A DNA stretch of 64,000 nucleotides from Micromonospora antibiotica (GCF_017599305.1 NZ_JAGFWR010000011.1:62001-126000), one strand, 5' to 3'; positions 43,556-52,014 are shown, numbered from the stretch's first letter. Numbers and translations: made by a program. The notes: generated from the letters alone by a model not told the origin.

Positions 43556-43670
43556 CCGACCCGGCCCCGGGCGTGCCGACGGTGGGCCGGGCAGCCGCCC
43601 TGGCGCGCACCGGGCAGCAGAGCAGGACCCCGCCGGGGGCAAGCGGGCCGGTCAGGGCCGGCAGCCAGTA

Positions 43671-43715
43671 GGCCGGTCAGCAGGGCCCGGGGGAACCCGG
43701 GCCGGTCAGCAGGGC
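43671..43715. repeat. Stop-codon-spanning repeat with hairpin terminator
   Basis: GGCCGGTCAGCAGGGC occurs at 43671-43686 and 43700-43715; the second copy holds the stop codon of the minus-strand gene. Between them GGCCCGGG-GGAA-CCCGGGCC (43684-43703) forms an 8-bp stem with a GNRA-type tetraloop, able to terminate the convergent pccB and the minus-strand gene. Confidence 0.75.
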
Positions 43716-44620
43716 GCGTCGGTGGCCGGGCAGAGGCGTTTCGCGGCTCTCCCGCCCAACGCGACGAGGGCGGCCTGGGTCAGCTCCGGACCGGTGCCGT
43801 CGGCCCGGTCGGCGACCGTTTCCGGGGCGGGCGCGACCACGGTCACCAGGTCACCGACCCGGACCACCAGGGTCGCCTCGACGGCTGTCGGCCGGCCGGC
43901 CGGCTCCCCGTCGGCCTGCGCCCGGGGCTGCGACGTCACGTGCCGTAGCAGCACCGACTGGTCACCGGCGAAGTCTCTCGCCGCCGGCTCCCAGCGGTGC
44001 TCCTGCCCGGTGCGGGCCGGCTGCTGATCGGCGGTCAGCAGGGACGCGCCGAGGGTCCACGTCGCGCAGGCGTCGAGCAGCCGGTAGATCTCCCCGAACA
44101 GCCACCGGCCCCGGGGTGGTTCGATCCGGTAGACGTCCTGGCTCAGCACCTGGGCGACCGGGAGGTCGGTGCGGGTTCCGGGACGCAGCAGGGTCTGTGA
44201 ACGGGAGGCGCGGGACACCGGCAGTTGGGCGGCGACCGCACGTTCCCGCCCGCACGATTCGAGCAGCGGGTCGACCTGGACGGTCTCGGCCAGCCCCGTC
44301 CCGCCCAGCCGGGCCCCGGTCCGCACGGGCAGGTCGGCGGGGGTCAGCAGGGCGGCGAGGGGGATCTCCGTCCGGGCCGGGTAGACGACCGGTGCGGAGT
44401 CCGAGGCCGCCACCGGGGCGGTGGGTGACGGCAGCCCGGCGGACCGCCCGGTCACCAGCGCGGCGGAGCCGGCCAGCACCACGAGCACCGTCACCGCCGA
44501 CAGCCCCGCCGTCCGACGGGCCCGACGACGGGCGCGGGCCCGGATCTCCGCCGGCTCGGGCCAGTGGACCGCACGCAGGTCCCGGTGCAGCCGGTCGACG
44601 AAGGTCGGATCCTCAGCCAT
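43706..44620 (-). CDS. Single-pass membrane protein coupled to a SigE-family sigma factor
   Basis: 304 residues. A short cytoplasmic N-terminus (about 38 residues, HRDLRAVHWPEPAEIRARAR) is followed by one membrane helix (about 39-58) and a large outside domain, with no recognised family. The start ATG overlaps the stop of the sigma gene (ATGA). This is the layout of ECF sigma/anti-sigma pairs, but no zinc-binding ZAS motif (HxxxCxxC) is seen in the cytoplasmic part. A role as partner or regulator of the sigma factor is inferred from position. Confidence 0.7.
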   Translation of the reverse strand: MAEDPTFVDRLHRDLRAVHWPEPAEIRARARRRARRTAGLSAVTVLVVLAGSAALVTGRSAGLPSPTAPVAASDSAPVVYPARTEIPLAALLTPADLPVRTGARLGGTGLAETVQVDPLLESCGRERAVAAQLPVSRASRSQTLLRPGTRTDLPVAQVLSQDVYRIEPPRGRWLFGEIYRLLDACATWTLGASLLTADQQPARTGQEHRWEPAARDFAGDQSVLLRHVTSQPRAQADGEPAGRPTAVEATLVVRVGDLVTVVAPAPETVADRADGTGPELTQAALVALGGRAAKRLCPATDAPC

Positions 44621-45111
44621 CAGACCTCCTCCAGGTCAGCAACGGTGAGCAGCCCGGCGAGCGCGGCACGCCCCCGGGAGAGCCGGGCCTTGACCGTGCC
44701 CACCGGGGCTGCGGTCTGCCGGGCCACCTCGGCGACGGGCATGCCGACCAGGTAGTACAGGGCGAGCGCGATGCGCTGTTCCTCGGGCAGTTGCCGCAGG
44801 GCGGCGACCACTTCCAGGGTGTCGGTGCCGGGGCCGGGTACGCTCTCGGTCGCCCCGTGCCGCAGGTAGGCGCGGGCCCGACTGCGCAGGCTGCGCCAAC
44901 GGCTGACCGCGATCCGGGAGGCCACCACCCGTACCCAGGCTTCCGGGTCGTCGTACCCGCTCACCGTCGACCAGCGTTGCCAGGCGCGCACGTACGCCTC
45001 CTGCACGGCGTCCTGCGCCTCGGCCAGGTTGCCGGTGAGCGCGCAGACGAAGCCGAGCAGCCGGTGTCGGCTGCCCCGGTAGAACTCGTCGAACCCGTCG
45101 ACGTCCGGCAC
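44620..45111 (-). CDS. SigE-family RNA polymerase sigma factor
   Basis: 163 residues from GTG at 45111 with GGGGAGG upstream. Region 2: FDEFYRGSRHRLLGFVCALTGN, then AEAQDAVQEAYVRAWQRW. Region 4: LPEEQRIALALYYLVGMPVAEVA followed by GTVKARLSRGRAALA. The family is the small SigE-like group common in Streptomyces and Micromonospora. Co-transcribed with the downstream membrane protein (start/stop overlap). Confidence 0.93.
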   Translation of the reverse strand: MPDVDGFDEFYRGSRHRLLGFVCALTGNLAEAQDAVQEAYVRAWQRWSTVSGYDDPEAWVRVVASRIAVSRWRSLRSRARAYLRHGATESVPGPGTDTLEVVAALRQLPEEQRIALALYYLVGMPVAEVARQTAAPVGTVKARLSRGRAALAGLLTVADLEEV

Positions 45112-45181
45112 CCTGGTACCTCCCCGTGGCGGTCGCAGGTGACACGCGCGCCGCACACCGGTGGGTTGCGTGGTCAGCCGA

Positions 45182-46174
45182 TCATTCTGGTCGCTGCACC
45201 AGGTCGGTCAGTTCGGCCAGCGGGAAGGTGCCGGCGGGCAGTCGTTCCCGCGCCAGCCGGCGGACCGCGATCTGCACGGCGGTGTTGGCCGGCGTGGGCA
45301 CCCCGTACCGGCGGCCGAGCTGCACGATCTCACCGTTGAGGTGGTCGGCCTCGGTGGAACCCGCCGCCCGGGTCAGGCTCTGCCAGGTCGAGCTGCCGCT
45401 GCGGGGTTGCCCGTCGACCGGCCGGGTGCCGACCCGGTCACCCCGCTCGGTCCGTTCCTCGTCCTCGCTGGAGTGCGCGATGCCGGCGGCGGCGAGCACG
45501 GCGACGCCCTCGGCCCGGACCCGGTCGAGCAGCCAGCCGGGAAGGTCGCCACCGAGCAGGGCCTGCACCCCGTTGCCGAGGTTGTTCAACAGCTTGCCGT
45601 ACTTCCACCGCATCACGTCGGGCCGCACCGGGGCGACGAAGCCGGCGGCGGTCAGGTCCGCCGACACCGCCACGTCGGTCTCGTCGGCACCGGCCGGATA
45701 GCGGCCCAGGTGCAACATCCCCGGGTACGGGTGACCACTGGCGATCACCCGTCCCGGGTCGAGATGGGTCGCCGGCAACCACACGCAGACCGGGTGGACA
45801 TGGGCGAACAGGCGCAGCGCGGTCGGCTCGTTCGCCACCCCGTTCTGCGCGGTGAACAGGGGCAACCGTTGCCCGGCCGTGCCACCGCCGACGACCGGGG
45901 TGTCCGCCCAGGCGTCCAGGGCGGCCCAGGTGTGCTGCGACTTGACGGTCAGTACCAGGGCGGTGTCGGCCGGCAGCGGCTCCGGGCCCGGCCCGCCGGT
46001 GGCCGGCCCACGCCAGGTCACCGACCGGTCGGGGGTACGCAGCGTGAGCCCCCGGCGGCGGATCGCGTCCAGGTGCGCGCCCCGAGCCACCAGTGTGACG
46101 TCGCGCCCGGCCTCTCCCAGCAGTACGCCGATGGTGCCGCCGACCGCGCCCGCTCCGATGATCACGTATCGCAT
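45182..46174 (-). CDS. Ketopantoate reductase-family oxidoreductase
   Basis: 330 residues. N-terminal Rossmann domain with GAGAVGGTIGVLLGEAG; a catalytic Lys in RWKYGKLLNNLGNGV; C-terminal helical domain with STWQSLTRAAGSTEADHLNGE. This is the PanE/ApbA family, reducing 2-keto acids with NADPH. It is longer than E. coli PanE, with a ~25-residue acidic/Arg loop around 240-265, so it may act on another 2-keto acid. No pantothenate genes are near. Ends close to the sigma factor gene start. Confidence 0.9.
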   Translation of the reverse strand: MRYVIIGAGAVGGTIGVLLGEAGRDVTLVARGAHLDAIRRRGLTLRTPDRSVTWRGPATGGPGPEPLPADTALVLTVKSQHTWAALDAWADTPVVGGGTAGQRLPLFTAQNGVANEPTALRLFAHVHPVCVWLPATHLDPGRVIASGHPYPGMLHLGRYPAGADETDVAVSADLTAAGFVAPVRPDVMRWKYGKLLNNLGNGVQALLGGDLPGWLLDRVRAEGVAVLAAAGIAHSSEDEERTERGDRVGTRPVDGQPRSGSSTWQSLTRAAGSTEADHLNGEIVQLGRRYGVPTPANTAVQIAVRRLARERLPAGTFPLAELTDLVQRPE

Positions 46175-46312
46175 CGGACCGATTCTGCCCGCATCCGGCC
46201 AGGTCGGCGAACCGGCGTCGTCCGCAGGTGCGGGTACCGCACGGCCCCCGACGGCTCGACGCGGGATGCCGCTGGAGGTGCGGTCGCGGTGCAGCGGCCC
46301 GGGTGGACGGCC

Positions 46313-47056
46313 TCAGAGCGGAATGCCGGCCCTGGTGAGCAGCGGCCCGGCGAGCAGGACCGCGCCGACGGCGAGGGCGAACAGGTTGACCAGCCCGAAG
46401 ACGAACACCCAGAGCAACGCCGGGAAGGGCGTCAGGTGGGCCAACTGGTCGGCGTCGGACTCGGGCATCCGGCCCCGGCTACGCATCCGTTGCAGCTCGA
46501 AGACCGGCCGGACGCCGCCGATCAGCAGGAACCAGACCGAGGTCCAGGCGAACACGGCCTGCACCTGCGGGGTGGCGTACCAGGAGACCAGCAGCACCAC
46601 CCCGCCGGTGATCAGCAGGGAGAGCATCCCGAAGACGTTGCGGACCAGCAGCAGCATGGCGAGCAGCAGCGCGACCGCGACCCAGAGCAGCAGGGTGATC
46701 CGGTTGCCGCCGAGCAGCCAGGCACCACCCAGGCCGACCAGCGACGGCGCGACGTACCCGGCGAGCAGGGTGAGGATCATGCCGGGGCCGGTGGGACGGC
46801 CGGCGCTCAGGGTGAGGCCGGAGGTGTCCGAGTGCAGCCGGATGCCGTGCAGCCGCCGCCCGGTGAGCAGCGCCGCCAGGGCGTGACCCCCCTCGTGGGC
46901 GATGGTCACCGCGTTGCGGGCGACCCGCCAGGACGACCGGACCGCGACGACCGCCAGCGCGGCCAGGGCGGTGAGCACCACCAGCAGGGGCGGCGGGTCG
47001 GGTTGGGCGCTGAACAGCCGGTCCCAGAGGTCGCCCAGCCCGTCGATCGACACCAT
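46313..47056 (-). CDS. M50-type zinc metalloprotease membrane protein
   Basis: 247 residues, at least five hydrophobic helices. The zinc motif His54-Glu55-x-x-His58 (IAHEGGHALAALLTGRR) is in the first helix region. A C-terminal cytoplasmic part (FELQRMRSRGRMPESDADQLA) is followed by one more hydrophobic helix. It fits the M50B-like family widely found in actinobacteria (DUF-type peptidase M50). The second metal ligand (Asp/Asn) is not obvious. Substrate unknown. Confidence 0.86.
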   Translation of the reverse strand: MVSIDGLGDLWDRLFSAQPDPPPLLVVLTALAALAVVAVRSSWRVARNAVTIAHEGGHALAALLTGRRLHGIRLHSDTSGLTLSAGRPTGPGMILTLLAGYVAPSLVGLGGAWLLGGNRITLLLWVAVALLLAMLLLVRNVFGMLSLLITGGVVLLVSWYATPQVQAVFAWTSVWFLLIGGVRPVFELQRMRSRGRMPESDADQLAHLTPFPALLWVFVFGLVNLFALAVGAVLLAGPLLTRAGIPL

Positions 47057-47156
47057 GGCCGGGGAGCCTACCCGGCCGGTTCGTGTTGCTCGACGCTCGT
47101 CGCCTCGTACCGTGTGAGACTGACCGGGCGGCGAGCGGAACGGGGGGTGAGGGCCG

Positions 47157-47423
47157 GTGAGCGCGGCTCCCCTGGAACACCACGTCGGTCTCTGGACCGA
47201 GGCCGACTACCTCGCCATGGGCGACACCCCGAGCCGGATCGAACTGCTCGACGGGAGCCTGATCGTGCGCCCTGCTCCGAGCAAGCGGCACCAGCTGGTG
47301 TCCCGCCTGCTGGCCAACAGCGCCGAGGCTGCGGCGGGCCGGCTGCTGGCGTTCGAGGCGGTGAACGCCGTTCCGTTGGCAGCTCGACCCGGCCGCGCTG
47401 CGCTGAGCCGATCCGTTGCCTGA
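47157..47423 (+). pseudogene. Truncated Uma2-family (DUF820) gene
   Basis: An 88-codon frame with the N-terminal half of a Uma2 restriction-endonuclease-like protein: WTEADYLAMGDTPSRIELLDGSLIVRPAPSKRHQ (in pieces), then LLANSAEAAAGRLLAFEAVN. Full Uma2 proteins have ~190 residues with catalytic Asp and Glu/Lys in PDVVV and the strands after. Here the frame departs from the family around residue 75 and stops. Probably a remnant of a mobile or expanded family gene; it lies at a boundary of the insert between accD5 and accE. Confidence 0.7.
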
Positions 47424-47569
47424 TACCGCCGCTGGCCTGCCCTGACCGGTTCGGATCACCAGACATCCACTCGACCGTTGTCGATGAAAGTTTCCTTAGG
47501 ACCTCTTGCGATCAAGGGCAGGAATCTCCAAAGATTGGCGTCAATCGATTGGCGTCCCTGGAGGAATCC
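47424..47569 (+). promoter_or_regulatory. Upstream region of the GH25 lysozyme gene
   Basis: Lower-GC segment. GAAAGTTTCCTTAGG at 47487-47501 looks like half of a palindrome I associate with secreted-enzyme genes in related actinomycetes. ATTGGCGTC occurs twice (47534-47542 and 47549-47557), and GGAGG precedes the ATG at 47570. Confidence 0.4.
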
Positions 47570-48322
47570 ATGACCCGTACCAGATTCTCGTTGCGCCGGC
47601 TGTTCGCCGCCGGTCTCACCGTCGCCGCCACCGCGGCCACGGCCCTCGTCGCCACGGCCGGACCCGCGGCCGCCGCCACCACCGCCGGCGTCGACGTCTC
47701 CCACTACCAGGGCTCCATCAACTGGACCAGCGCCCGCAACGCCGGAATCGAGTTCGCCTTCATCAAGGCCACCGAGGGTACGAGCTACAAGGACCCGGAC
47801 TTCAACACCAACTACGTCAACGCCTACAACGCCGGGGTGATCCGGGGCGCATACCACTTCGCCCGGCCGAACATCTCCTCCGGCGCCACCCAGGCCAACT
47901 ACCTCGCCAGCAACGGCGGGGCCTGGTCGGCGGACAGCCGCACCCTGCCGGCCGCGCTCGACGTCGAGGCCAACCCGTACAGCGGCGGCACCTGCTACGG
48001 GCTGTCCACCACCGGGATGCGCAACTGGATCCAGGACTTCCTCAACACCTACCGCTCCCGCACCGGCCGGTACGCGGTCATCTACACCACCACGAGCTGG
48101 TGGAACCAGTGCACCGGCAGTTGGACGGGCCCGTGGGCCAACCACCCGCTCTGGGTGGCCCGCTGGGCGAGCGCGCCCGGCACCCTGCCGGCCGGCGCCT
48201 CGGTCTGGAGCTTCTGGCAGTACACCAGCACCGGCAGCGTCTCCGGGATCAGCGGCAACGTCGACCGCAACTACTGGAACGGCACCCGGTCCCGGCTGGT
48301 CGCGCTCGCGAACAACACCTGA
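47570..48322 (+). CDS. Secreted GH25 lysozyme (muramidase)
   Basis: 250 residues from ATG at 47570 (GGAGG upstream). A Sec/Tat-like signal (FSLRRLFAAGLTVAATAATA, cleavage near AAAA) is followed by the GH25 barrel: GVDVSHYQGSINWTS, FAFIKATEGTSYKDP, LDVEANPYSGGTCYG and WSFWQYTSTGSVSG. The conserved Asp and Glu residues of the family are present. It hydrolyses the peptidoglycan glycan chain outside the cell. Single domain, no cell-wall-binding module. Confidence 0.95.
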   Translation: MTRTRFSLRRLFAAGLTVAATAATALVATAGPAAAATTAGVDVSHYQGSINWTSARNAGIEFAFIKATEGTSYKDPDFNTNYVNAYNAGVIRGAYHFARPNISSGATQANYLASNGGAWSADSRTLPAALDVEANPYSGGTCYGLSTTGMRNWIQDFLNTYRSRTGRYAVIYTTTSWWNQCTGSWTGPWANHPLWVARWASAPGTLPAGASVWSFWQYTSTGSVSGISGNVDRNYWNGTRSRLVALANNT

Positions 48323-48421
48323 CCGCCCCCACAGCCGGCTCGGCGGCAGCGGGACCGGTCATCACCGTAGGGTCGATGGCTGGTCCGGCTGCCGCCGTCG
48401 CGATTCGTGGAGCCCGTCGGG

Positions 48422-48655
48422 TCAGGCGCTCTTCCGGCTGGTCAACGGCATGGTCACGGCATCCGTGGCGGTGGGCATCGCGGTCCGTCGGCTCAGCCGC
48501 CAGGCGGCGACCCCGGCGGCGGCGACCGTCACGACGGCGATCGACACGACCAGCGCGGCCACGCCGGCGCTCAACAGCAGCAGGACGACATCGCCGAGGG
48601 CGACGAGCATCCACAGTGCCAGTCTCGGCCGGGCATCCCTGCGTCGGTAACTCAT
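48422..48655 (-). CDS. Small membrane protein downstream of the kinase gene
   Basis: 77 residues from ATG at 48655 with AAGGAGG upstream. A basic N-terminus (MSYRRRDARPR) is followed by two adjacent hydrophobic segments (LALWMLVALGDVVLLLL and AALVVSIAVVTVAAAGVAAW) and a short soluble end. Unrecognised. 91 bp after the kinase stop, same strand, possibly the last gene of that transcript. Confidence 0.72.
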   Translation of the reverse strand: MSYRRRDARPRLALWMLVALGDVVLLLLSAGVAALVVSIAVVTVAAAGVAAWRLSRRTAMPTATDAVTMPLTSRKSA

Positions 48656-48746
48656 CTCGCTACCTCCTTCCGTCGTCCCGGGTCAGATACCCCGGATGAC
48701 GGAAAGTCATGCGAAACGATTTCACCCCTGGCGGGAATCCCCCGGG

Positions 48747-50978
48747 TCAGTTCCTCCGGTCCGGCACGAACCGGCTGGTGATCAGGGCGAAGTTGTCCAG
48801 GTTGGCGTTCCAGTCCTTCGCCGCCACCTCCCAGCGGATCGCGTAGCCCCGGTTGGTGGCGGTGACGAAGCCCCGGTTGCGGACGTGGATGCGGGTGTTG
48901 TCCCGGCTCTCCAACCAGTCCCAGTCGGCGCAGGTGCGGTAACCGCCGCACGCCTTGATGTCGAGGTACTGGTAGTTGTTGACGATGTTCTTCCGGGACG
49001 GTTCCTGGCCCTTCCAGTCGGCGACCGCGTCCTTCTTCGGACTGGGCGTCCACTGGATGAGCAGTTCCCGCACCCCGTTCGGCTCGGTGATGACCACCGC
49101 GTCGGAACGGACGCTGCGCCGCCAGCCCTTCGGCACCGGGACCTTGAACGTCGGCCCCTGGTACATCTCCCAGCCCTCAGGCAGCGCGTTCGGGTCGGTG
49201 GAAGGGGTGGCCGACGGCGTCGGGCTGGGCGCGGCGCTGGTCGGGGGCGGAGCCGCCGGAGCCGACGTCGGGGCGGCGGAGGACGCGGCGACGCTCGTCG
49301 GGTCGGCCTGCGGGGTGCCGTCCCCCGGCTCGTCGGAGCTGGTCAGCAACGGGACGGCCAGCGCCAATCCCACCAGCAGCACCGCGACCAGCGCGCCGAT
49401 CAGTAGGTTACGTCGCTTGTGGTCCGGTGGCGTCCCGTCGTACACCGGGACGGAGGCGACCCCGGCGGACCCGGCGGACGGGCTGACCGGCGTGTCCAGC
49501 ACGGCGGTGGGGTTGGCCGGCGGGGCCGGGTCGAGGCCGGCGCGGGCCGCCGGGGCGACCGCGCCGGACGGCCCGGCATCGGTCGGCACACCGGCCTTCG
49601 GCGCGGTTTCCGCAGGCGTCGACCCGGGGACCCGGGTGGTCGGTGCGGCGTCCGCGTCGCTCGACGAGACGGTCTCACCGGTCGGTGCGGCGTCCGCGTC
49701 GCTCGACGGGACGGCCCCACCGGTCGGTGCGGCATCCGCAGCCACCGACGCGGCCCCACCGGTGGGCGTAGTGCCGGCCGGCTCCACCAGGCTGGTCGGC
49801 GCGTCGTCGACGCCACCCGGTGGGGTGACCTTCGTGGTGGGCCCGGCGTCCACTCCGGCCGACATCTTCGTGGTGGCGTCCGCACCCGTGGTCGACGCCC
49901 CGGTGACGACAGTCGCCTCCGCAGCGCCGCCCGTAGCGGTGGCACCACCCGCCGTGGCCCGCGCGGCGGCGCTGTCCGACGCCGCCTTCGCCGCCGCGGC
50001 ACCGGTGGCGGCCCCCGCCGCGGCGGCCAGGGACGACGAGGTCTTCGCGCCCCCGCCCTGCGCGGGGCGGGGTGCCGGCACCACCGGCGTACGCGGCTCA
50101 CGTGGGCCGTTCGGCCCCGGCCGGCGTACCCCGTCGAGTAGTGAGATGCCCCTGGCGCGCTTGCCGGCGGCCCGGCGCAGCATGCGCTCCGCGACCTCGG
50201 CGGTGATCCGCTCGCTCGGGTCCTTGCGGAGCAGGCCGGTCAGCACCGGCTTCAACGGGCCGGCGTTCCTGGCCGGCGGCAGCGGCTCCGTGGCCAGCGC
50301 GGCCAGGGTGCCGATCGCCGACGGCCGGGCGTACGGCGACTTGCCCTCCACGGCCGCGTAGAGCGTCGCCCCCAACGACCAGAGGTCCGCCTCCGGCCCG
50401 GCGGTGCCGTCCCGGGCCCGCTCCGGCGCGATGTACGCGGGCGAGCCCAGCACCATTCCCGTCCGGGTGACGTTCGGGTCGCCGGGAATGGTGGCCAGTC
50501 CGAAATCGGTCAGCACCACCCGGCCGTCGGTGCCGAGCAGCACGTTGCCCGGCTTGACGTCCCGGTGCATCACCCCGGCCTTGTGGGCGGACTTCAGCGC
50601 GCCCAGCACGCCCAGGCCGATCTCCACCGCGCGGGCCGGGGGCACCGGCCCGTCCTCGGCGAGGGTGTCCTGCAACGACCTCGACGCCACGTACTCCATG
50701 ACGATCCACGGGTCACCGTCGGTACGCAGCACGTCGAAGATGCGCACCACGTTGACGTGGTTGAGCCGGGCGATCGCCCGCGCCTCACGCAGCGACCGCT
50801 CCCGCATCTCGCGGCGCTCGTCGTCGGTCAGACTGGGCGGCGGGACCAACTCCTTGATGGCGACGTCCCGGTGCAGCACCTCGTCACGTGCCCTCCAGAC
50901 CCGGCCCATGCCACCCTGACCGAGCGGCGCGAGCAGCCGGTACCGGTCAGCGACGAGTTGGGAAGGCACGTCAGACAT
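48747..50978 (-). CDS. PknB-type Ser/Thr protein kinase with long linker and outside domain
   Basis: 743 residues from ATG at 50978. Kinase domain (13-280): GQGGMGRV P-loop, Lys42 (VAIKEL), Asp140 (HRDVKPGN), Asp158 (DFG) and GSPAYIAPERA. A low-complexity Ala/Thr/Pro linker of ~250 residues follows. A membrane helix (LLIGALVAVLLVGLALAVPL) and a ~150-residue exported domain (GWEMYQGPTFKVPVPKGW, ending LITSRFVPDRRN) complete it. No PASTA repeats. The linker DNA carries a 42-bp near-duplicate (about 49635-49720) encoding GxxSSSDADAAPT. Possibly a cell-envelope sensor kinase. Confidence 0.93.
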   Translation of the reverse strand: MSDVPSQLVADRYRLLAPLGQGGMGRVWRARDEVLHRDVAIKELVPPPSLTDDERREMRERSLREARAIARLNHVNVVRIFDVLRTDGDPWIVMEYVASRSLQDTLAEDGPVPPARAVEIGLGVLGALKSAHKAGVMHRDVKPGNVLLGTDGRVVLTDFGLATIPGDPNVTRTGMVLGSPAYIAPERARDGTAGPEADLWSLGATLYAAVEGKSPYARPSAIGTLAALATEPLPPARNAGPLKPVLTGLLRKDPSERITAEVAERMLRRAAGKRARGISLLDGVRRPGPNGPREPRTPVVPAPRPAQGGGAKTSSSLAAAAGAATGAAAAKAASDSAAARATAGGATATGGAAEATVVTGASTTGADATTKMSAGVDAGPTTKVTPPGGVDDAPTSLVEPAGTTPTGGAASVAADAAPTGGAVPSSDADAAPTGETVSSSDADAAPTTRVPGSTPAETAPKAGVPTDAGPSGAVAPAARAGLDPAPPANPTAVLDTPVSPSAGSAGVASVPVYDGTPPDHKRRNLLIGALVAVLLVGLALAVPLLTSSDEPGDGTPQADPTSVAASSAAPTSAPAAPPPTSAAPSPTPSATPSTDPNALPEGWEMYQGPTFKVPVPKGWRRSVRSDAVVITEPNGVRELLIQWTPSPKKDAVADWKGQEPSRKNIVNNYQYLDIKACGGYRTCADWDWLESRDNTRIHVRNRGFVTATNRGYAIRWEVAAKDWNANLDNFALITSRFVPDRRN

Positions 50979-51069
50979 CGGTGAGACGGTACCCGGCCGC
51001 ACCAACGCGCACACCGCCGGCACGCCACTGTGCGACGTGGGTCAACTTGCGGACGCGTACTCTGGCGGC

Positions 51070-51282
51070 ATGTCTGCCGAAGAGCCGCTGTTCCGGGTAG
51101 TCCGGGGGGTTCCCACCGCCGAGGAACTGGCCGCGCTGGTGGGCGCGATCACCCTGCGTGCCCGGCCGGCCGGCACACCCAGGCCCGCCGCAGGGTCCAC
51201 GTGGGCCCGTAGCGCCCGTCCGGTCGGCGTGGTCCCGGTGCCCGGTCGTGACGCCTGGCGCACCTCCGGCCTGCCCCGCTGA
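51070..51282 (+). CDS. accE: Acyl-CoA carboxylase epsilon subunit
   Basis: 70 residues from ATG at 51070. The N-terminal half FRVVRGVPTAEELAALVGAI is the diagnostic helix that docks on the beta subunit; the C-terminus (SARPVGVVPVPGRDAWRTSG) is less conserved. In M. tuberculosis accE5 directly follows accD5; here a 7.5-kb block separates them. It is divergent from the kinase gene with ~90 bp between. Confidence 0.9.
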   Translation: MSAEEPLFRVVRGVPTAEELAALVGAITLRARPAGTPRPAAGSTWARSARPVGVVPVPGRDAWRTSGLPR

Positions 51283-51381
51283 CAGCCGACGCCACCGGGC
51301 CAGGCTTGCCGGCCGACGGCTGGCGGCCGACGGCGGTCGTCCGGGGCTGTTGACTGGCCGTGGGCGGCCGGGGTCAGTGCC

Positions 51382-51462
51382 GGGGCTGCTGCATGGCGGA
51401 GGGCTGCCGGGGCTGCTGCATGGCGGAGGGCGGCCGGGGCTGCTGCATGGCGGAGGGCGGCC
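51382..51462. repeat. Three 27-bp tandem units
   Basis: Units starting GGGGCTGCTGCATGGCGGAG at 51382, 51409 and 51436, nearly identical, downstream of accE. Read on the plus strand they would encode Cys-rich repeats, but no ribosome site or start supports a gene. Flanking sequence 51290-51380 is also internally repetitive (GGCCGACGGC copies). Confidence 0.85.
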
Positions 51463-51546
51463 GGGGCCGGTGCCGGGGCTGCCGGGATCGCCGAACAGCC
51501 ACTAGCCTCACTCTGGGAGACGGTGTCGTGACGTTCGGGAGGACCA

Positions 51547-52014
51547 GTGATCCCTGAGGAGGGCCGCCCAGCTTCTTGGCTGGGCAACTACGGCGGCATC
51601 GAGGCCGACATCCGCCAGATGCGGGAGTTCGCCGACCAACTCCAGACCGAGGTCGAACGGAACTACACGCCACACCTGCGCTACATCGCCGACGACATGA
51701 CCGCCGCCGTACCCAACCCGTGCGACGCGTTCATCGAGCTGGTGCACTTCCTCCAGGCGCACTGGGAGACCCAGCAGGCCACCTCCGACCTGGTGCACGG
51801 CCTGGCCGGCGCCACCGGCCGGCTGGCGACCGCCGCCAACCGGATCGCCACCGACTACCAGGGTGCCGACGCCTTCGCCCACGCCCGGGTGACCGACGTC
51901 GAACGCGCCCTGCACGGCGCACAGGTCACCGCGTCCACTCTCACCGGCCGTTCCTCGTGGACCGCTCCCGCGCCCAACAGCCCCGAAAATCCGGGCCCGG
52001 TGGTGCTGCCGTGA
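51547..52014 (+). CDS. WXG100/ESX-like small secreted-protein candidate
   Basis: 155 residues from GTG at 51547 (GGAGG upstream). A mainly helical protein, two long helices around residues 15-60 and 60-110 (IRQMREFADQLQTEVERNY, then AIELVHFLQAHWETQQATSD), with HWE in place of the central WXG turn, and a Pro-rich end. It resembles type VII-associated partner proteins but with no firm family match. The GTG of the next gene overlaps its stop. Export is not seen directly; inferred from context with a mycosin. Confidence 0.6.
   Translation: MIPEEGRPASWLGNYGGIEADIRQMREFADQLQTEVERNYTPHLRYIADDMTAAVPNPCDAFIELVHFLQAHWETQQATSDLVHGLAGATGRLATAANRIATDYQGADAFAHARVTDVERALHGAQVTASTLTGRSSWTAPAPNSPENPGPVVLP

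Noticed and set aside
45161..48322. 1053-codon plus-strand frame ending in the lysozyme
   Set aside because: Upstream of 47570 it is antisense to the ketopantoate reductase and M50 genes; the GH25 protein starts at its own GGAGG-ATG.
51360..51557. Small Cys-rich repeat peptide (RGCCMAEGG units)
   Set aside because: No ribosome site, and the frame simply follows a 27-bp DNA repeat; treated as a repeat, not a gene.
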